A stretch of 64,000 nt of DNA from Fluctibacter halophilus (GTDB lineage: Bacteria; Pseudomonadota; Gammaproteobacteria; Enterobacterales; Alteromonadaceae). A program made the position numbers and the translations under genes. The stretch's first letter is position 1. Each line of letters starts with the position of its first letter. This document shows positions 1 through 9,267 of the stretch, piece after piece. The stretch spans positions 482,078-546,077 of the forward strand of contig NZ_JAJEWP010000001.1 in NCBI RefSeq assembly GCF_020687825.1, written 5' to 3'. The notes beneath the pieces were generated by a model. It made no database searches. It had not been told where the DNA came from and saw only the letters and a program-made list of their open reading frames with translations.

Positions 1-1
1 T

Positions 2-1339
2 ACGATTTTCTTTACCACTGCATTGTTAATGATACCGGCCGTAGGCACGGGCATCGCATTACAAAATCCCGAGACGCCTTTATGGCAATTCCAACTACTG
101 GCGTTGCTATCTGGCTTTGGTGGGGGGAATTTCGCGTCTTCCATGTCAAACATCAGTTTCTTTTTTCCTAAAAATCAGCAGGGGTTGGCGTTGGGCTTGA
201 ATGCAGGGCTGGGTAACTTCGGGGTAACCACCATGCAGATCGTTGTCCCACTGTTCATGACATTTGCAGCATTCGGCGCATTCAGTGGTGACCCGATGAC
301 ATTGATCAATACATCAGGCACGCTGATTGGGAAAATACCCGCGGGCACTGAAAGCTACATTTCCAACGCAGGGTTTGTCTGGTTGCTGCTACTGGTACCC
401 CTGTTCTTTCTGACCTGGTTCGGAATGAACAACATCCGTACAGAAGATGCTTCACCGAACATCGGTAATCCAATGACCGCGTTTGCGCTCATCAGTATTA
501 TGCTTGTTATCGGACTTGTTACCGCAGCGTCAGGCCTGTGGTTGATGCTTCCTGAATCAGCCAATGGATCCGGCTTTGGGGTCCCCAAAGAGGTTGTGTT
601 GGTATTGGTCGTAACGGCTACGGTGGTATTGCTAAAAATGCTCCCAGGCCAAATCGGTGAAAGCCTTAGTCGTCAGTATCAGATTTTCAACAACAAACAC
701 ACCTGGGTGATGAGTGTCATCTACACCATGACCTTCGGCTCATTTATCGGTTTTGCCGCATCATTTCCCTTGGCCATTAAAGTCATTTTTGGATATAGCC
801 ATGTGATGGTGGATGGTGTGATGACGCACGATACAGTGAACCCGAACGGACCGAGTGCCTTGATGTATGCCTGGATGGGACCCTTTATCGGTGCATTGAT
901 TCGACCGCTTGGCGGGTGGATTGCTGATAAGCTGGGAGGCGCGCTCGTAACACAAGTCTGCTCGATTGTTATGGTGGGCAGTGCGCTCGGCGTCGCGTAT
1001 TACATGAAAGCAGCCTATCAATCCGCCACACCAGAAGCGTTCTTTGTGCCGTTTTTTGTGTTGTTCCTGGTGCTGTTTGCCGCAACGGGTATCGGTAACG
1101 GATCTACGTTCCGTACCATTGCCATGGTCTTTCCTAAGGAACAAGCTGGGCCAGTCCTAGGCTGGACATCTGCGGTGGCAGCCTACGGCGCTTTTTATAT
1201 TCCGAAAGTATTGGGGGAGCAAATTAAGGCCACAACGCCGGAGATAGCACTGATTGGTTTTGCCGTGTTCTATGCCTTGTGCTTATTGATCAATTACTGG
1301 TTTTACCTGCGCAAGGATGGCGAGCACTACAATCCATAG
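2..1339 (+). CDS. narK: NarK-type nitrate/nitrite transporter, 5' end outside window
   Basis: Major facilitator superfamily transporter of the NarK/NasA family, moving nitrate in and/or nitrite out across the inner membrane for respiration. The frame is open from base 2, so the start codon lies upstream and about 446 codons are seen. The glycine-rich nitrate-signature region GGGNFASSMSNISFFFPK is near the beginning, and a second one (GIGNGSTFRTIAMVFPKE) sits in the C-terminal half, as in the family. Many hydrophobic segments follow. It points away from narX and lies beside narGHJI, which supports respiratory use. Whether it is a NarK1-like proton symporter or a NarK2-like antiporter cannot be decided here. 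Confidence 0.93.
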   Translation, partial: TIFFTTALLMIPAVGTGIALQNPETPLWQFQLLALLSGFGGGNFASSMSNISFFFPKNQQGLALGLNAGLGNFGVTTMQIVVPLFMTFAAFGAFSGDPMTLINTSGTLIGKIPAGTESYISNAGFVWLLLLVPLFFLTWFGMNNIRTEDASPNIGNPMTAFALISIMLVIGLVTAASGLWLMLPESANGSGFGVPKEVVLVLVVTATVVLLKMLPGQIGESLSRQYQIFNNKHTWVMSVIYTMTFGSFIGFAASFPLAIKVIFGYSHVMVDGVMTHDTVNPNGPSALMYAWMGPFIGALIRPLGGWIADKLGGALVTQVCSIVMVGSALGVAYYMKAAYQSATPEAFFVPFFVLFLVLFAATGIGNGSTFRTIAMVFPKEQAGPVLGWTSAVAAYGAFYIPKVLGEQIKATTPEIALIGFAVFYALCLLINYWFYLRKDGEHYNP

Positions 1340-1358
1340 TTCATTGCAATGATCCCAG

Positions 1359-1380
1359 GGGCAGGTGTTTTATCCTGCCC
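1359..1380 (+). terminator. hairpin after narK
   Basis: GGGCAGG and CCTGCCC form a 7-bp stem around an 8-base loop, 20 bases after the narK stop. No T-run follows, so it may be an mRNA-stabilising hairpin or a weak terminator between narK and the next gene. Confidence 0.3.
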
Positions 1381-1413
1381 AATCCCGATAACGTTTATGA
1401 CGGAAAATGACGG

Positions 1414-3363
1414 ATGTACAGTGAAAACGAATTTGCGGCCTATTTTCTGGGTGCATATGCAGAAAACAATGACGTGTTTGAAGAAGCCTGGCTGGAATTT
1501 TATCGTGACCACGTGTACTGGCGAAGAAGTTTTCATCCAGAAGATTCGCCGCCGGTTGAAGTGGTTAGCCAGTATCAGGATGGGTTCCTCAAAAAGGTCG
1601 GCGCAACAAAACAGGCTTTACACCAGCTAACGGCAAAGTTGAAACAGTCTGTGCCGTTTTATCACCCGCGCTATATCGGGCATATGTCGTCAGATTTGTT
1701 GATGTCGGGGCTCCTCGGGCAAATGATCACGACCTTGTATAACCCGAACAACGTGAGTGTAGAGGCGGCGCCGGTAACGGTAGACCTGGAGCTGGAATAC
1801 GCTAAAAAGCTCGCGCAAATGCTCGGGTTTAAGACCGATGATACCTTGCCCGAATGCGCATTCGGTAACCTGACATCCGGTGGTACGCTCGCCAATTATC
1901 AAGGCCTATGGTATGGCTTGGCGCTAAAACATTATCCTTTTGCCTTACAAGCTGCACTCGGAAAAAGCCCCTCAGTTGCCATTCAGGTTGGTCAACAATT
2001 GCTGAGCGAGATGACGCATTGGGAACTCTCCAATCTGACCTTTGACGAGATTGTAAATTTAAAGGCAGATGCTGACACATGCGTGCAAGGGCTTTCCAAA
2101 CACGAGCAAGCGAACATCAATGAGGCTGTGGAGTCCTGTCGCCTGGAGCAGCTCGGGAACCACGGTTTTCATACCAGGTTTCCCGAATGGAAAACACCTT
2201 GGGTTTTGGTGCCAGCAACCGCGCATTATTCCTGGCAAAAGGCCGTCAAACTGATGGGGATCGGTACCCATCAACTGGTTAAAATCCCCACGGATGACAA
2301 GATGCGCCTGTGTCCCAACGAATTGAATCGCATACTCGAGGAGTGTCTGGTTAATCAGCAGCCGGTTTTAACGGTTGTTGGGGTCTTGGGCACAACGGAA
2401 TACGGTACCATTGATCCCATCGACAAACTGGTTGATCTACGTGACAGGTTCAGCGCCAAAGGGCTGACATTCTTCATCCATGTAGATGCTGCTTGGGGGG
2501 GCTTTCTCAGCAGTATGTTCAGAGATGAGCAGGGACAAAGTCTGGCCTCTGATCAAGTGGCGAGTGCCTGTCAGTACTTCCCCTCAAAGGACGTATACAG
2601 TGCGATGACAGCACTAAAGCATACGGAATCCATCACGGTTGACCCGCACAAATTAGGGTACCTTCCTTTTGGGTGTGGTGCCTTTATATGCAGAGACGGC
2701 AGGGCAAGGGAGTTTGTTACCCAATCCGCTGCATACGTGTTTGATGCAGACAGCCCTGACCAGCCGCTACAATTGGGGCAATATATTCTGGAGGGATCCA
2801 AGCCCGGTGCGATTGCTGCGGGTGCCTATGTAGCAGAACGTGTATTGCCATTCCACGCGCAGGGGTTGGGCAAATTGCCGGAACAAAGCATCTGCATAAC
2901 TGAGTATTTTTTTGCACAATTGGTAAAGCTACGTCGGGAATTGGCTGGCACTGTGCATTTGTCGGTGCCTATTGAGCCGGACTCCAACCTTCTGTGCCTG
3001 ACATTTAACCTGAATAACAACCCTGACGCGGCCACGATGAATGCATTTGTTCAGAGGGTTTATCAGAAACTAAACATAGACAGTACGCAGCCTTTGCAAA
3101 CGAAACAGTTTTTTGCTTCCTGTACGAGGATTTATCGACATCACTTGAGTGATAATGCGGCCGGGAGTCTATGCGACAAACTCGGTTTAGATGCAAACAG
3201 TTTTGTTCTCCACCCTGAGCATGATCGGCAGGCAGATAACCTATTTGTATTGCGTCATACGCTGATGAACCCTTGGTTAATCAATCAGGCAAACAATTAT
3301 ATTGATGCCTATCTGGACTATCTCAAACAGGAAATACTCGCATTGATACATCCCATGTCATGA
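1414..3363 (+). CDS. Group II PLP-dependent decarboxylase, tyrosine decarboxylase-like
   Basis: Pyridoxal-phosphate amino-acid decarboxylase of 649 residues, predicted cytoplasmic. Visible family motifs are SGGTLANYQGLW (phosphate-binding region), HVDAAWGGF with the cofactor Asp near residue 358, and VDPHKLGY with the Schiff-base Lys near 413. The collinear motifs and the length match Gram-positive tyrosine decarboxylases (about 620 aa) better than the shorter GadB or PanP enzymes. The amine product is uncertain; tyrosine, phenylalanine, glutamate or aspartate are possible substrates. It sits 74 bases after narK and converges with narX, an odd neighbour for a nitrate locus. Proton-consuming decarboxylation could relate to pH balance in anaerobic growth, but that is inference. 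Confidence 0.8.
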   Translation: MYSENEFAAYFLGAYAENNDVFEEAWLEFYRDHVYWRRSFHPEDSPPVEVVSQYQDGFLKKVGATKQALHQLTAKLKQSVPFYHPRYIGHMSSDLLMSGLLGQMITTLYNPNNVSVEAAPVTVDLELEYAKKLAQMLGFKTDDTLPECAFGNLTSGGTLANYQGLWYGLALKHYPFALQAALGKSPSVAIQVGQQLLSEMTHWELSNLTFDEIVNLKADADTCVQGLSKHEQANINEAVESCRLEQLGNHGFHTRFPEWKTPWVLVPATAHYSWQKAVKLMGIGTHQLVKIPTDDKMRLCPNELNRILEECLVNQQPVLTVVGVLGTTEYGTIDPIDKLVDLRDRFSAKGLTFFIHVDAAWGGFLSSMFRDEQGQSLASDQVASACQYFPSKDVYSAMTALKHTESITVDPHKLGYLPFGCGAFICRDGRAREFVTQSAAYVFDADSPDQPLQLGQYILEGSKPGAIAAGAYVAERVLPFHAQGLGKLPEQSICITEYFFAQLVKLRRELAGTVHLSVPIEPDSNLLCLTFNLNNNPDAATMNAFVQRVYQKLNIDSTQPLQTKQFFASCTRIYRHHLSDNAAGSLCDKLGLDANSFVLHPEHDRQADNLFVLRHTLMNPWLINQANNYIDAYLDYLKQEILALIHPMS

Positions 3364-3396
3364 ATCAGGACTTCCCATGATTGTCTCTCCGCGTGT

Positions 3397-5256
3397 TCAG
3401 GCCGTTTGCGCCAGTTTTTGTTTATCGCGCATATACTGGGGAACAAAACTGAATTCAACCCTCGTCCCACCCATTGGGTTGGTACAAATGTTGATGGTCC
3501 CATCTAGACTTCTGCTGCGCTCTTGCATGATCGCCAAGCCATAGTGGTTCAGTTTGTTGGGATCATCGGGTATGCCGATACCATCATCCTGAATGGAAAG
3601 CTTCACACAAGGTTCGTCTGTTTCAGACAGATGAATGTCAATATGACGTCCCTTAGAATGATAAAACGCATTTTGTGTGGCTTCCCGCGCAATCTGTAAC
3701 AAATGGATTTCTTCTTGTGGCGTCAGTGGCAAGTGTGAGACATCGGCGACTAGCGTAAACTCGAATTGATCAGAGCGGGACATGAGTTGCTGGATGGTTT
3801 GCTGCAAGGCTGAGCGAATAGAGCCACTGTCCAGTTTAAGCCTGAAAGTTGTCAATAGTTCTCGTAACTCCCGGTACGCAGAACTCAGGCCGCCCTTCAA
3901 TTCACCAATGACCTCGTCAATTTGTGCTTCGCTGTTATCTTTTTGTTTTAGTTTTTGTAATCGTGAAACTTGTATTTTCAGGTAAGACAGCGCTTGGGCG
4001 AGAGAGTCATGCAATTCTCTGGCGATTACTGTTCTTTCCTGCATTAATGCGATGCGTCTGGTTTGCACGTGTCGCTCTTGTAAGCTCAGCCCTGTTGCTA
4101 CTTGCTCTGCGACGGCTTCGAAAAGCTTATGTTGCCATTCTTCGAGTAATTCACCTGATGACGGCGAAACCACTAGTACTCCATAGTCAGCGTCACCGTT
4201 TTTCAAGGCGTACTTGAGCTGGTGCTGATCAGGGGCAAAGATATTCTCGTGCTCTATGCAACCCTGGCAGTCATGTTGTATACACTTGTCAGGCAGGTCC
4301 TTATCCGATGTGACGATGTGTTCGTAGGGCACAAATCCTTGCTCTGTCATGATGCACAAGTCCAAATCACGGATCCCTGTCACATCTGCGAGCTTTTTCA
4401 TGATGGGTTCAAAGTTGAACGTGTCTTGTTCGGTGTGGCTGATGCTGGTTGCAATATCAAACAACAAGCTCAAGGACGCGTTGCTTTTTTCCAGCTTGGC
4501 TGTTTTCGTTTTAACCCGCTCTTCCAGATAATTATGAGAACGATAGATTGCACGGCTCATTTTGTTCATTGCTTTGGCAAGGATTGCCAATTCGTCCTTT
4601 CCTGACTCGTCGGCAACCGCGGTAAAATCACCACGTTCTAGTTGTTTGGCGACATTGGTCAGATTGGATAAAGGTTTTTCAACGTGGCGACTGATGATAA
4701 ACAAAGCGAATGCGATGAAAAACAGCATCAAAAACAATGCCAAGCTCTGTATTAAGCGGATCGTCGCTATGTTTCGTTCCGCCTGCTGTTGAAAACCCAG
4801 TACCAGTCTGTCGATATTTGCAACAAAACTGCGGGTAAGCTCGGTGAGTCTGGCAGGTTCATAGGGGCTTGATAGCGCCGACACGTACACAGGCTTTACA
4901 CGATTATTCCATTGTTGCACAACCTCAGGGAAAAGCTGACGAATCGTTTCATCTCCCATTTGTGCACTTTGCGCCGCCAGTGTGCCTTGCAACAGGTCTC
5001 TTTCTAATTGTTGAATATTACCGAGTATTTCATTCTCTGAAACGATACTCGGAGACGCAGTGTGTTGCTGAATCAGTGACAGGATACGGTAGCTTTGCAT
5101 GCGCAGTGAGCCGGCAACATTGATCGCATGGGCATCATTCTGTGCCCCGTCACTGACAAACACTGAACTGAACATACTGACGACAGCCATAAAGCTGATC
5201 GCAAACAGTAATGCACCAATTTTAAAAACTGTGGAGTGGATAATTCTATTTTTCAT
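3397..5256 (-). CDS. narX: Nitrate/nitrite sensor histidine kinase NarX
   Basis: Membrane sensor kinase of 619 residues. A transmembrane segment lies at about 12-34 and is followed by the ligand-binding P-box (HAINVAGSLRMQSYR, about 43-57). A second transmembrane segment at about 168-188 is followed by a HAMP domain. A central region has a Cys cluster near 324-332 (C-x4-C-x2-C), as in NarX. Then come a HisKA_3 H-box ELHDSLAQALSYLK with the phosphorylated His at 416 and a C-terminal ATPase domain. It is transcribed away from narG. Its expected partner NarL is not in the window and may lie beyond narK. The P-box and Cys cluster favour NarX over NarQ. Confidence 0.92.
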   Translation of the reverse strand: MKNRIIHSTVFKIGALLFAISFMAVVSMFSSVFVSDGAQNDAHAINVAGSLRMQSYRILSLIQQHTASPSIVSENEILGNIQQLERDLLQGTLAAQSAQMGDETIRQLFPEVVQQWNNRVKPVYVSALSSPYEPARLTELTRSFVANIDRLVLGFQQQAERNIATIRLIQSLALFLMLFFIAFALFIISRHVEKPLSNLTNVAKQLERGDFTAVADESGKDELAILAKAMNKMSRAIYRSHNYLEERVKTKTAKLEKSNASLSLLFDIATSISHTEQDTFNFEPIMKKLADVTGIRDLDLCIMTEQGFVPYEHIVTSDKDLPDKCIQHDCQGCIEHENIFAPDQHQLKYALKNGDADYGVLVVSPSSGELLEEWQHKLFEAVAEQVATGLSLQERHVQTRRIALMQERTVIARELHDSLAQALSYLKIQVSRLQKLKQKDNSEAQIDEVIGELKGGLSSAYRELRELLTTFRLKLDSGSIRSALQQTIQQLMSRSDQFEFTLVADVSHLPLTPQEEIHLLQIAREATQNAFYHSKGRHIDIHLSETDEPCVKLSIQDDGIGIPDDPNKLNHYGLAIMQERSRSLDGTINICTNPMGGTRVEFSFVPQYMRDKQKLAQTA

Positions 5257-5328
5257 AGTGCAGAGGTGATACCCACAAAAAACAGAATACCACTGTATTG
5301 TTGAAGCAATCTCATACTGTCAGTCTAA

Positions 5329-5349
5329 ACCCCTTTTACACAAAGGGGT
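5329..5349. promoter_or_regulatory. 8-bp inverted repeat in narX-narG spacer
   Basis: ACCCCTTT and AAAGGGGT form a perfect inverted repeat around TACAC, in the control region shared by narX and narG. It may be an operator or a hairpin in the narX leader. No regulator is recognised from its sequence. Confidence 0.4.
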
Positions 5350-5365
5350 AGCTACTTTTTGTGGC

Positions 5366-5381
5366 TACCACTTAATAGGTA
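5366..5381. promoter_or_regulatory. NarL/NarP-type 7-2-7 heptamer pair
   Basis: TACCACT-TA-ATAGGTA is an inverted heptamer pair with the 2-base spacing bound by NarL/NarP. The right half (TACCTAT on the minus strand) matches the TACYYMT consensus exactly; the left half has one mismatch. A further single TACCACT lies at 5288-5294. It sits about 123 bases before the narG start, fitting nitrate-dependent activation of narGHJI and/or narX. I saw no convincing FNR dyad nearby. Confidence 0.6.
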
Positions 5382-5503
5382 ACCCCTTCACTGGCGTGGT
5401 TTTCAGCCCTCTTGAGCACAAAATTCTAATCGACTTTAATCTGGCCATGACCTGAATTTGCAGCAACAGGCACTCTGCAAAACAACGTAAAGAGGAGTCA
5501 GGC

Positions 5504-8500
5504 GTGAGTCACTTTTTAGACAGACTACAGTTTTTTAAGAAACACCAGGAATCGTTTTCAGGTGGTCATGGTGTGACCACAGATGAGAATCGTGGCTGGG
5601 AAGATGGTTACCGTCGTCGTTGGCAACATGACAAGATCGTACGCTCTACACACGGGGTGAATTGCACGGGCTCATGCAGCTGGAAGATATACGTCAAAGA
5701 TGGCTTGGTTACCTGGGAAACTCAGCAAACTGACTATCCCCGTACACGTCCCGACTTACCTAATCATGAGCCACGAGGTTGTCCACGGGGGGCCAGTTAC
5801 TCCTGGTATATCTACAGTGCCAACCGACTGAAATACCCTAAGGTGCGAAAACGCCTTGTCAAGCTATGGCGCGCGGCAAAGCAACAACACAATGACCCGG
5901 TTGAAGCCTGGGCATCTATCGTTGAAAATCCCGAGAAAGCAAAGGAGTACAAGCAACAGCGCGGACTCGGCGGTTTTGTCAGGGCGGATTGGCGTGAAGT
6001 TAACGAGATCATCGCCGCCGCAAATGTCTATACCGTTAAGACGTATGGCCCTGATCGTGTAACCGGATTTTCACCAATTCCAGCGATGTCCATGGTGTCT
6101 TATGCAGCAGGCGCCAGATACCTTTCGTTGATTGGTGGAAATTGTTTGAGTTTCTATGATTGGTATTGTGATTTGCCTCCTGCGTCGCCGCAGATATGGG
6201 GTGAACAGACCGATGTTCCTGAGTCCGCAGACTGGTACAACTCCAATTACATCATGTGTTGGGGGTCCAATGTGCCACAAACCCGTACGCCGGATGCACA
6301 CTTTCTTACCGAGGTGCGGTACAAGGGGACGAAAGTCGTTGCGATTACGCCGGATTACTCGGAAGTGGCTAAACTCACGGATCAGTGGTTGGCACCCAAG
6401 CAGGGCACTGATGCCGCTCTTGCCATGGCGTTTGGTCATGTCATCCTGAAAGAGTTCCATGTACAAAACCCGTCGGAGTACTTCACAGACTACGTCCGTC
6501 GCTACACAGATTTTCCCGTCCTTGTGATGCTGGAGAAAGGGGAAGACGGCCATTTGCATCAGGGACGGTTCCTGCGGGCATCCGACCTGAATGATAACTT
6601 GGGCCAACCGAACAATCCCGAGTGGAAAACCATTGCAATAAACCAGGCAGATGACGCGTTGGTTTCGCCTACCGGTTCTGTCGGATATCGATGGGGCGAA
6701 AAAGGAAAGTGGAACATTAAACAAACTGATGGCAAAACCGGCGATGATGTTACGTTGCGTCTTAGCCTGAAAGACTGCCATGATAAAATAGCTGACGTGG
6801 CATTCCCTTATTTTGGCGGCGCCGAACACGAGTTTGGTTATTTTCAGAATACACAGCATGACGACATTATTCAGCGTAAAGTGCCAGCCAGAGAAATCAC
6901 CCTAAACGATGGTACCAAAGTCCTTGTGGCAACGGTATTTGACCTGACGCTGGCCAACTATGGTGTCGACAATGGTTATGATGATCCCAATGTAGCCAGT
7001 TCATATGATCAGGACATTCCTTACACACCGGCGTGGCAGGAGCAGATCACGGGCGTCGCTAAAGAAGATGTAATAAAAATTGCCCGAGAGTTTGCCACCA
7101 ATGCAGACAAAACGCGCGGCCGTTCAATGATCATCGTCGGTGCCGGTATGAATCACTGGTACCACATGGACATGAACTATCGAGGCCTGATCAACATGTT
7201 GATGATGTGCGGTTGTATTGGTCAAAGTGGAGGCGGTTGGGCGCACTATGTGGGTCAGGAAAAGCTACGTCCGCAAACCGGTTGGCAACCCTTAGCCTTC
7301 GGCCTTGATTGGCAGCGCCCGCCACGGCACATGAACGGTACTTCCTTCTTTTATAACCACTCCAGTCAATGGCGGTACGAGAAACTCGAGATGACGGAAG
7401 TGGTTTCACCGTTGGCCAATAAAGAAAAATGGAGCGGCTCGATCATCGATTTCAACAGCCGAGCCGAGAGGATGGGTTGGTTACCATCTGCTCCACAGCT
7501 GGGTACGAATCCGCTGCAGTTGTGCAAAGATGCTGAAGCGGCTGGTATGGAACCTCAGGATTATGCGGTTCAACAACTAAAATCTGGTGAGCTAAACTTT
7601 GCCTGTCTTGAGCCGGAAAATCCGCAAAACTTTCCACGCAATATGTTTATCTGGCGCTCCAATTTGCTTGGCTCGTCGGGTAAAGGTCATGAGTACATGT
7701 TGCGACATTTACTGGGTACCAAGCATGGTCTGATGGGAAAAGACCTCGGCGAATCCGGGGGGAAAAAACCACAGGATATTAAATGGGAAGATAACGCCGC
7801 CGAGGGTAAGATTGACCTGCTGGTGACGCTGGATTTCAGAATGTCCACTACCTGTCTTTATTCTGACATTGTGTTGCCAACGGCCACTTGGTATGAGAAG
7901 GACGACCTCAATACGTCCGATATGCATCCTTTTATTCATCCATTGAGTGCCGCAGTTGATCCCGTCTGGGAATCGCGCTCGGATTGGGACATTTTCAAAG
8001 GCATTGCCAAACAGTTTTCTGAAACGGCCAAAGGTCACCTGGGGGTTGAAAAAGACCTCGTCACTGTACCGATATTGCACGACACACCGGCTGAAATGGC
8101 ACAACCTTTTGGCATTCAGTCCTGGTGGAAAGGTGAATGTGACCTGATACCAGGCAAGACCGCACCTAATATGGTGGTGGTCGAACGAGACTACCCCAAT
8201 ACCTATGCCCGGTTTACGTCGGTTGGCCCATTATTGGAGAAACTTGGTAACGGTGGTAAAGGGATAAACTGGAATACCGAAAAAGAAGTGCAGTTTCTGG
8301 GGCAACTCAATCAGGTTCATCACAAAGACGGTGTCAACAAAGGGCGCCCGAAAATTGAATCGGCCATTGATGCGGCGGAAGTCATTCTGTCACTGGCCCC
8401 GGAAACGAACGGACAAGTCGCAGTCAAGGCCTGGGCAGCACTAAGCGATATCACAGGGATTGACCATACGCACCTGGCAAAGCCAAAAGAGGAAGAAAAA

Positions 8501-9265
8501 ATTCGCTTCCGGGATGTACAGGCTCAGCCACGCAAAATCATCAGCTCACCTACCTGGTCAGGACTGGAAGATGAACATGTCTCGTACAATGCAGGCTATA
8601 CCAATGTGCATGAACTGATCCCCTGGCGCACGATAACCGGTCGTCAGCAGTTTTATCAGGATCATGAATGGATGCGTGATTTTGGTGAAACCATGTGTCT
8701 TTATAAGCCGCCGATAAACCTGAAAACCGTTAAGCCGATCATGAATAAGCAGCCTAACGGTAACACCGAGATTGCACTTAACTGGATAACACCCCACCAG
8801 AAATGGGGTATCCACAGCACCTACTCCGACAATCTGCTGATGTTGACACTATCCCGTGGTGGTCCAATCGTGTGGATTTCTGAGCCGGATGCACAACGTG
8901 CTGGCATAGTCGATAACGACTGGATTGAGGTCTTCAACGTGAATGGCGCCATCGCTGCCAGAGCCGTGGTATCTCAACGGGTGCCCGAAGGCATGAGCAT
9001 GATGTACCACGCACAGGAACGGATTGTAAATGTTCCCGGTTCTGAAGTTACCAAAACCCGCGGAGGGATCCACAATTCGGTGACGCGTGCGGTAATGAAA
9101 CCGACCCACATGATAGGTGGCTATGCACAACAGGCGTATGGCTTTAACTACTATGGCACCGTCGGCTGCAATCGGGATGAGTTCGTGATTGTCCGGAAAA
9201 TGAGCAAGATTGACTGGCTGGATGAAGACAGCAAAGACGAAGACATTAATAAGGCGGAGGGCTAA
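5504..9265 (+). CDS. narG: Respiratory nitrate reductase alpha subunit NarG
   Basis: Catalytic molybdenum bis-MGD subunit that reduces nitrate to nitrite on the cytoplasmic face of the membrane. It has 1253 residues, close to E. coli NarG (1247). The N-terminal FS0 iron-sulfur ligands are seen as His50, Cys54 and Cys58 (HGVNCTGSCSW), with a further Cys in the GCPRG motif near 94. The molybdenum-ligand Asp is in NCLSFYDWYCDLP at about residue 219. The start is GTG with GAGGAG upstream. There is no twin-arginine leader, as expected for NarG. It is the first gene of narGHJI, and narH starts two bases after its stop. Confidence 0.98.
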   Translation: MSHFLDRLQFFKKHQESFSGGHGVTTDENRGWEDGYRRRWQHDKIVRSTHGVNCTGSCSWKIYVKDGLVTWETQQTDYPRTRPDLPNHEPRGCPRGASYSWYIYSANRLKYPKVRKRLVKLWRAAKQQHNDPVEAWASIVENPEKAKEYKQQRGLGGFVRADWREVNEIIAAANVYTVKTYGPDRVTGFSPIPAMSMVSYAAGARYLSLIGGNCLSFYDWYCDLPPASPQIWGEQTDVPESADWYNSNYIMCWGSNVPQTRTPDAHFLTEVRYKGTKVVAITPDYSEVAKLTDQWLAPKQGTDAALAMAFGHVILKEFHVQNPSEYFTDYVRRYTDFPVLVMLEKGEDGHLHQGRFLRASDLNDNLGQPNNPEWKTIAINQADDALVSPTGSVGYRWGEKGKWNIKQTDGKTGDDVTLRLSLKDCHDKIADVAFPYFGGAEHEFGYFQNTQHDDIIQRKVPAREITLNDGTKVLVATVFDLTLANYGVDNGYDDPNVASSYDQDIPYTPAWQEQITGVAKEDVIKIAREFATNADKTRGRSMIIVGAGMNHWYHMDMNYRGLINMLMMCGCIGQSGGGWAHYVGQEKLRPQTGWQPLAFGLDWQRPPRHMNGTSFFYNHSSQWRYEKLEMTEVVSPLANKEKWSGSIIDFNSRAERMGWLPSAPQLGTNPLQLCKDAEAAGMEPQDYAVQQLKSGELNFACLEPENPQNFPRNMFIWRSNLLGSSGKGHEYMLRHLLGTKHGLMGKDLGESGGKKPQDIKWEDNAAEGKIDLLVTLDFRMSTTCLYSDIVLPTATWYEKDDLNTSDMHPFIHPLSAAVDPVWESRSDWDIFKGIAKQFSETAKGHLGVEKDLVTVPILHDTPAEMAQPFGIQSWWKGECDLIPGKTAPNMVVVERDYPNTYARFTSVGPLLEKLGNGGKGINWNTEKEVQFLGQLNQVHHKDGVNKGRPKIESAIDAAEVILSLAPETNGQVAVKAWAALSDITGIDHTHLAKPKEEEKIRFRDVQAQPRKIISSPTWSGLEDEHVSYNAGYTNVHELIPWRTITGRQQFYQDHEWMRDFGETMCLYKPPINLKTVKPIMNKQPNGNTEIALNWITPHQKWGIHSTYSDNLLMLTLSRGGPIVWISEPDAQRAGIVDNDWIEVFNVNGAIAARAVVSQRVPEGMSMMYHAQERIVNVPGSEVTKTRGGIHNSVTRAVMKPTHMIGGYAQQAYGFNYYGTVGCNRDEFVIVRKMSKIDWLDEDSKDEDINKAEG

Positions 9266-9267
9266 TC

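Noticed and set aside
5257-5503. FNR dyad in the narG promoter
   Set aside because: Candidate half-sites such as TTGAAGCAATCT lack a matching second half; not supportable by eye.
6071-6859. Long minus-strand open frame of 262 codons inside narG
   Set aside because: It lies wholly inside a well-matched narG and shows no recognisable motif; a shadow of the real frame.
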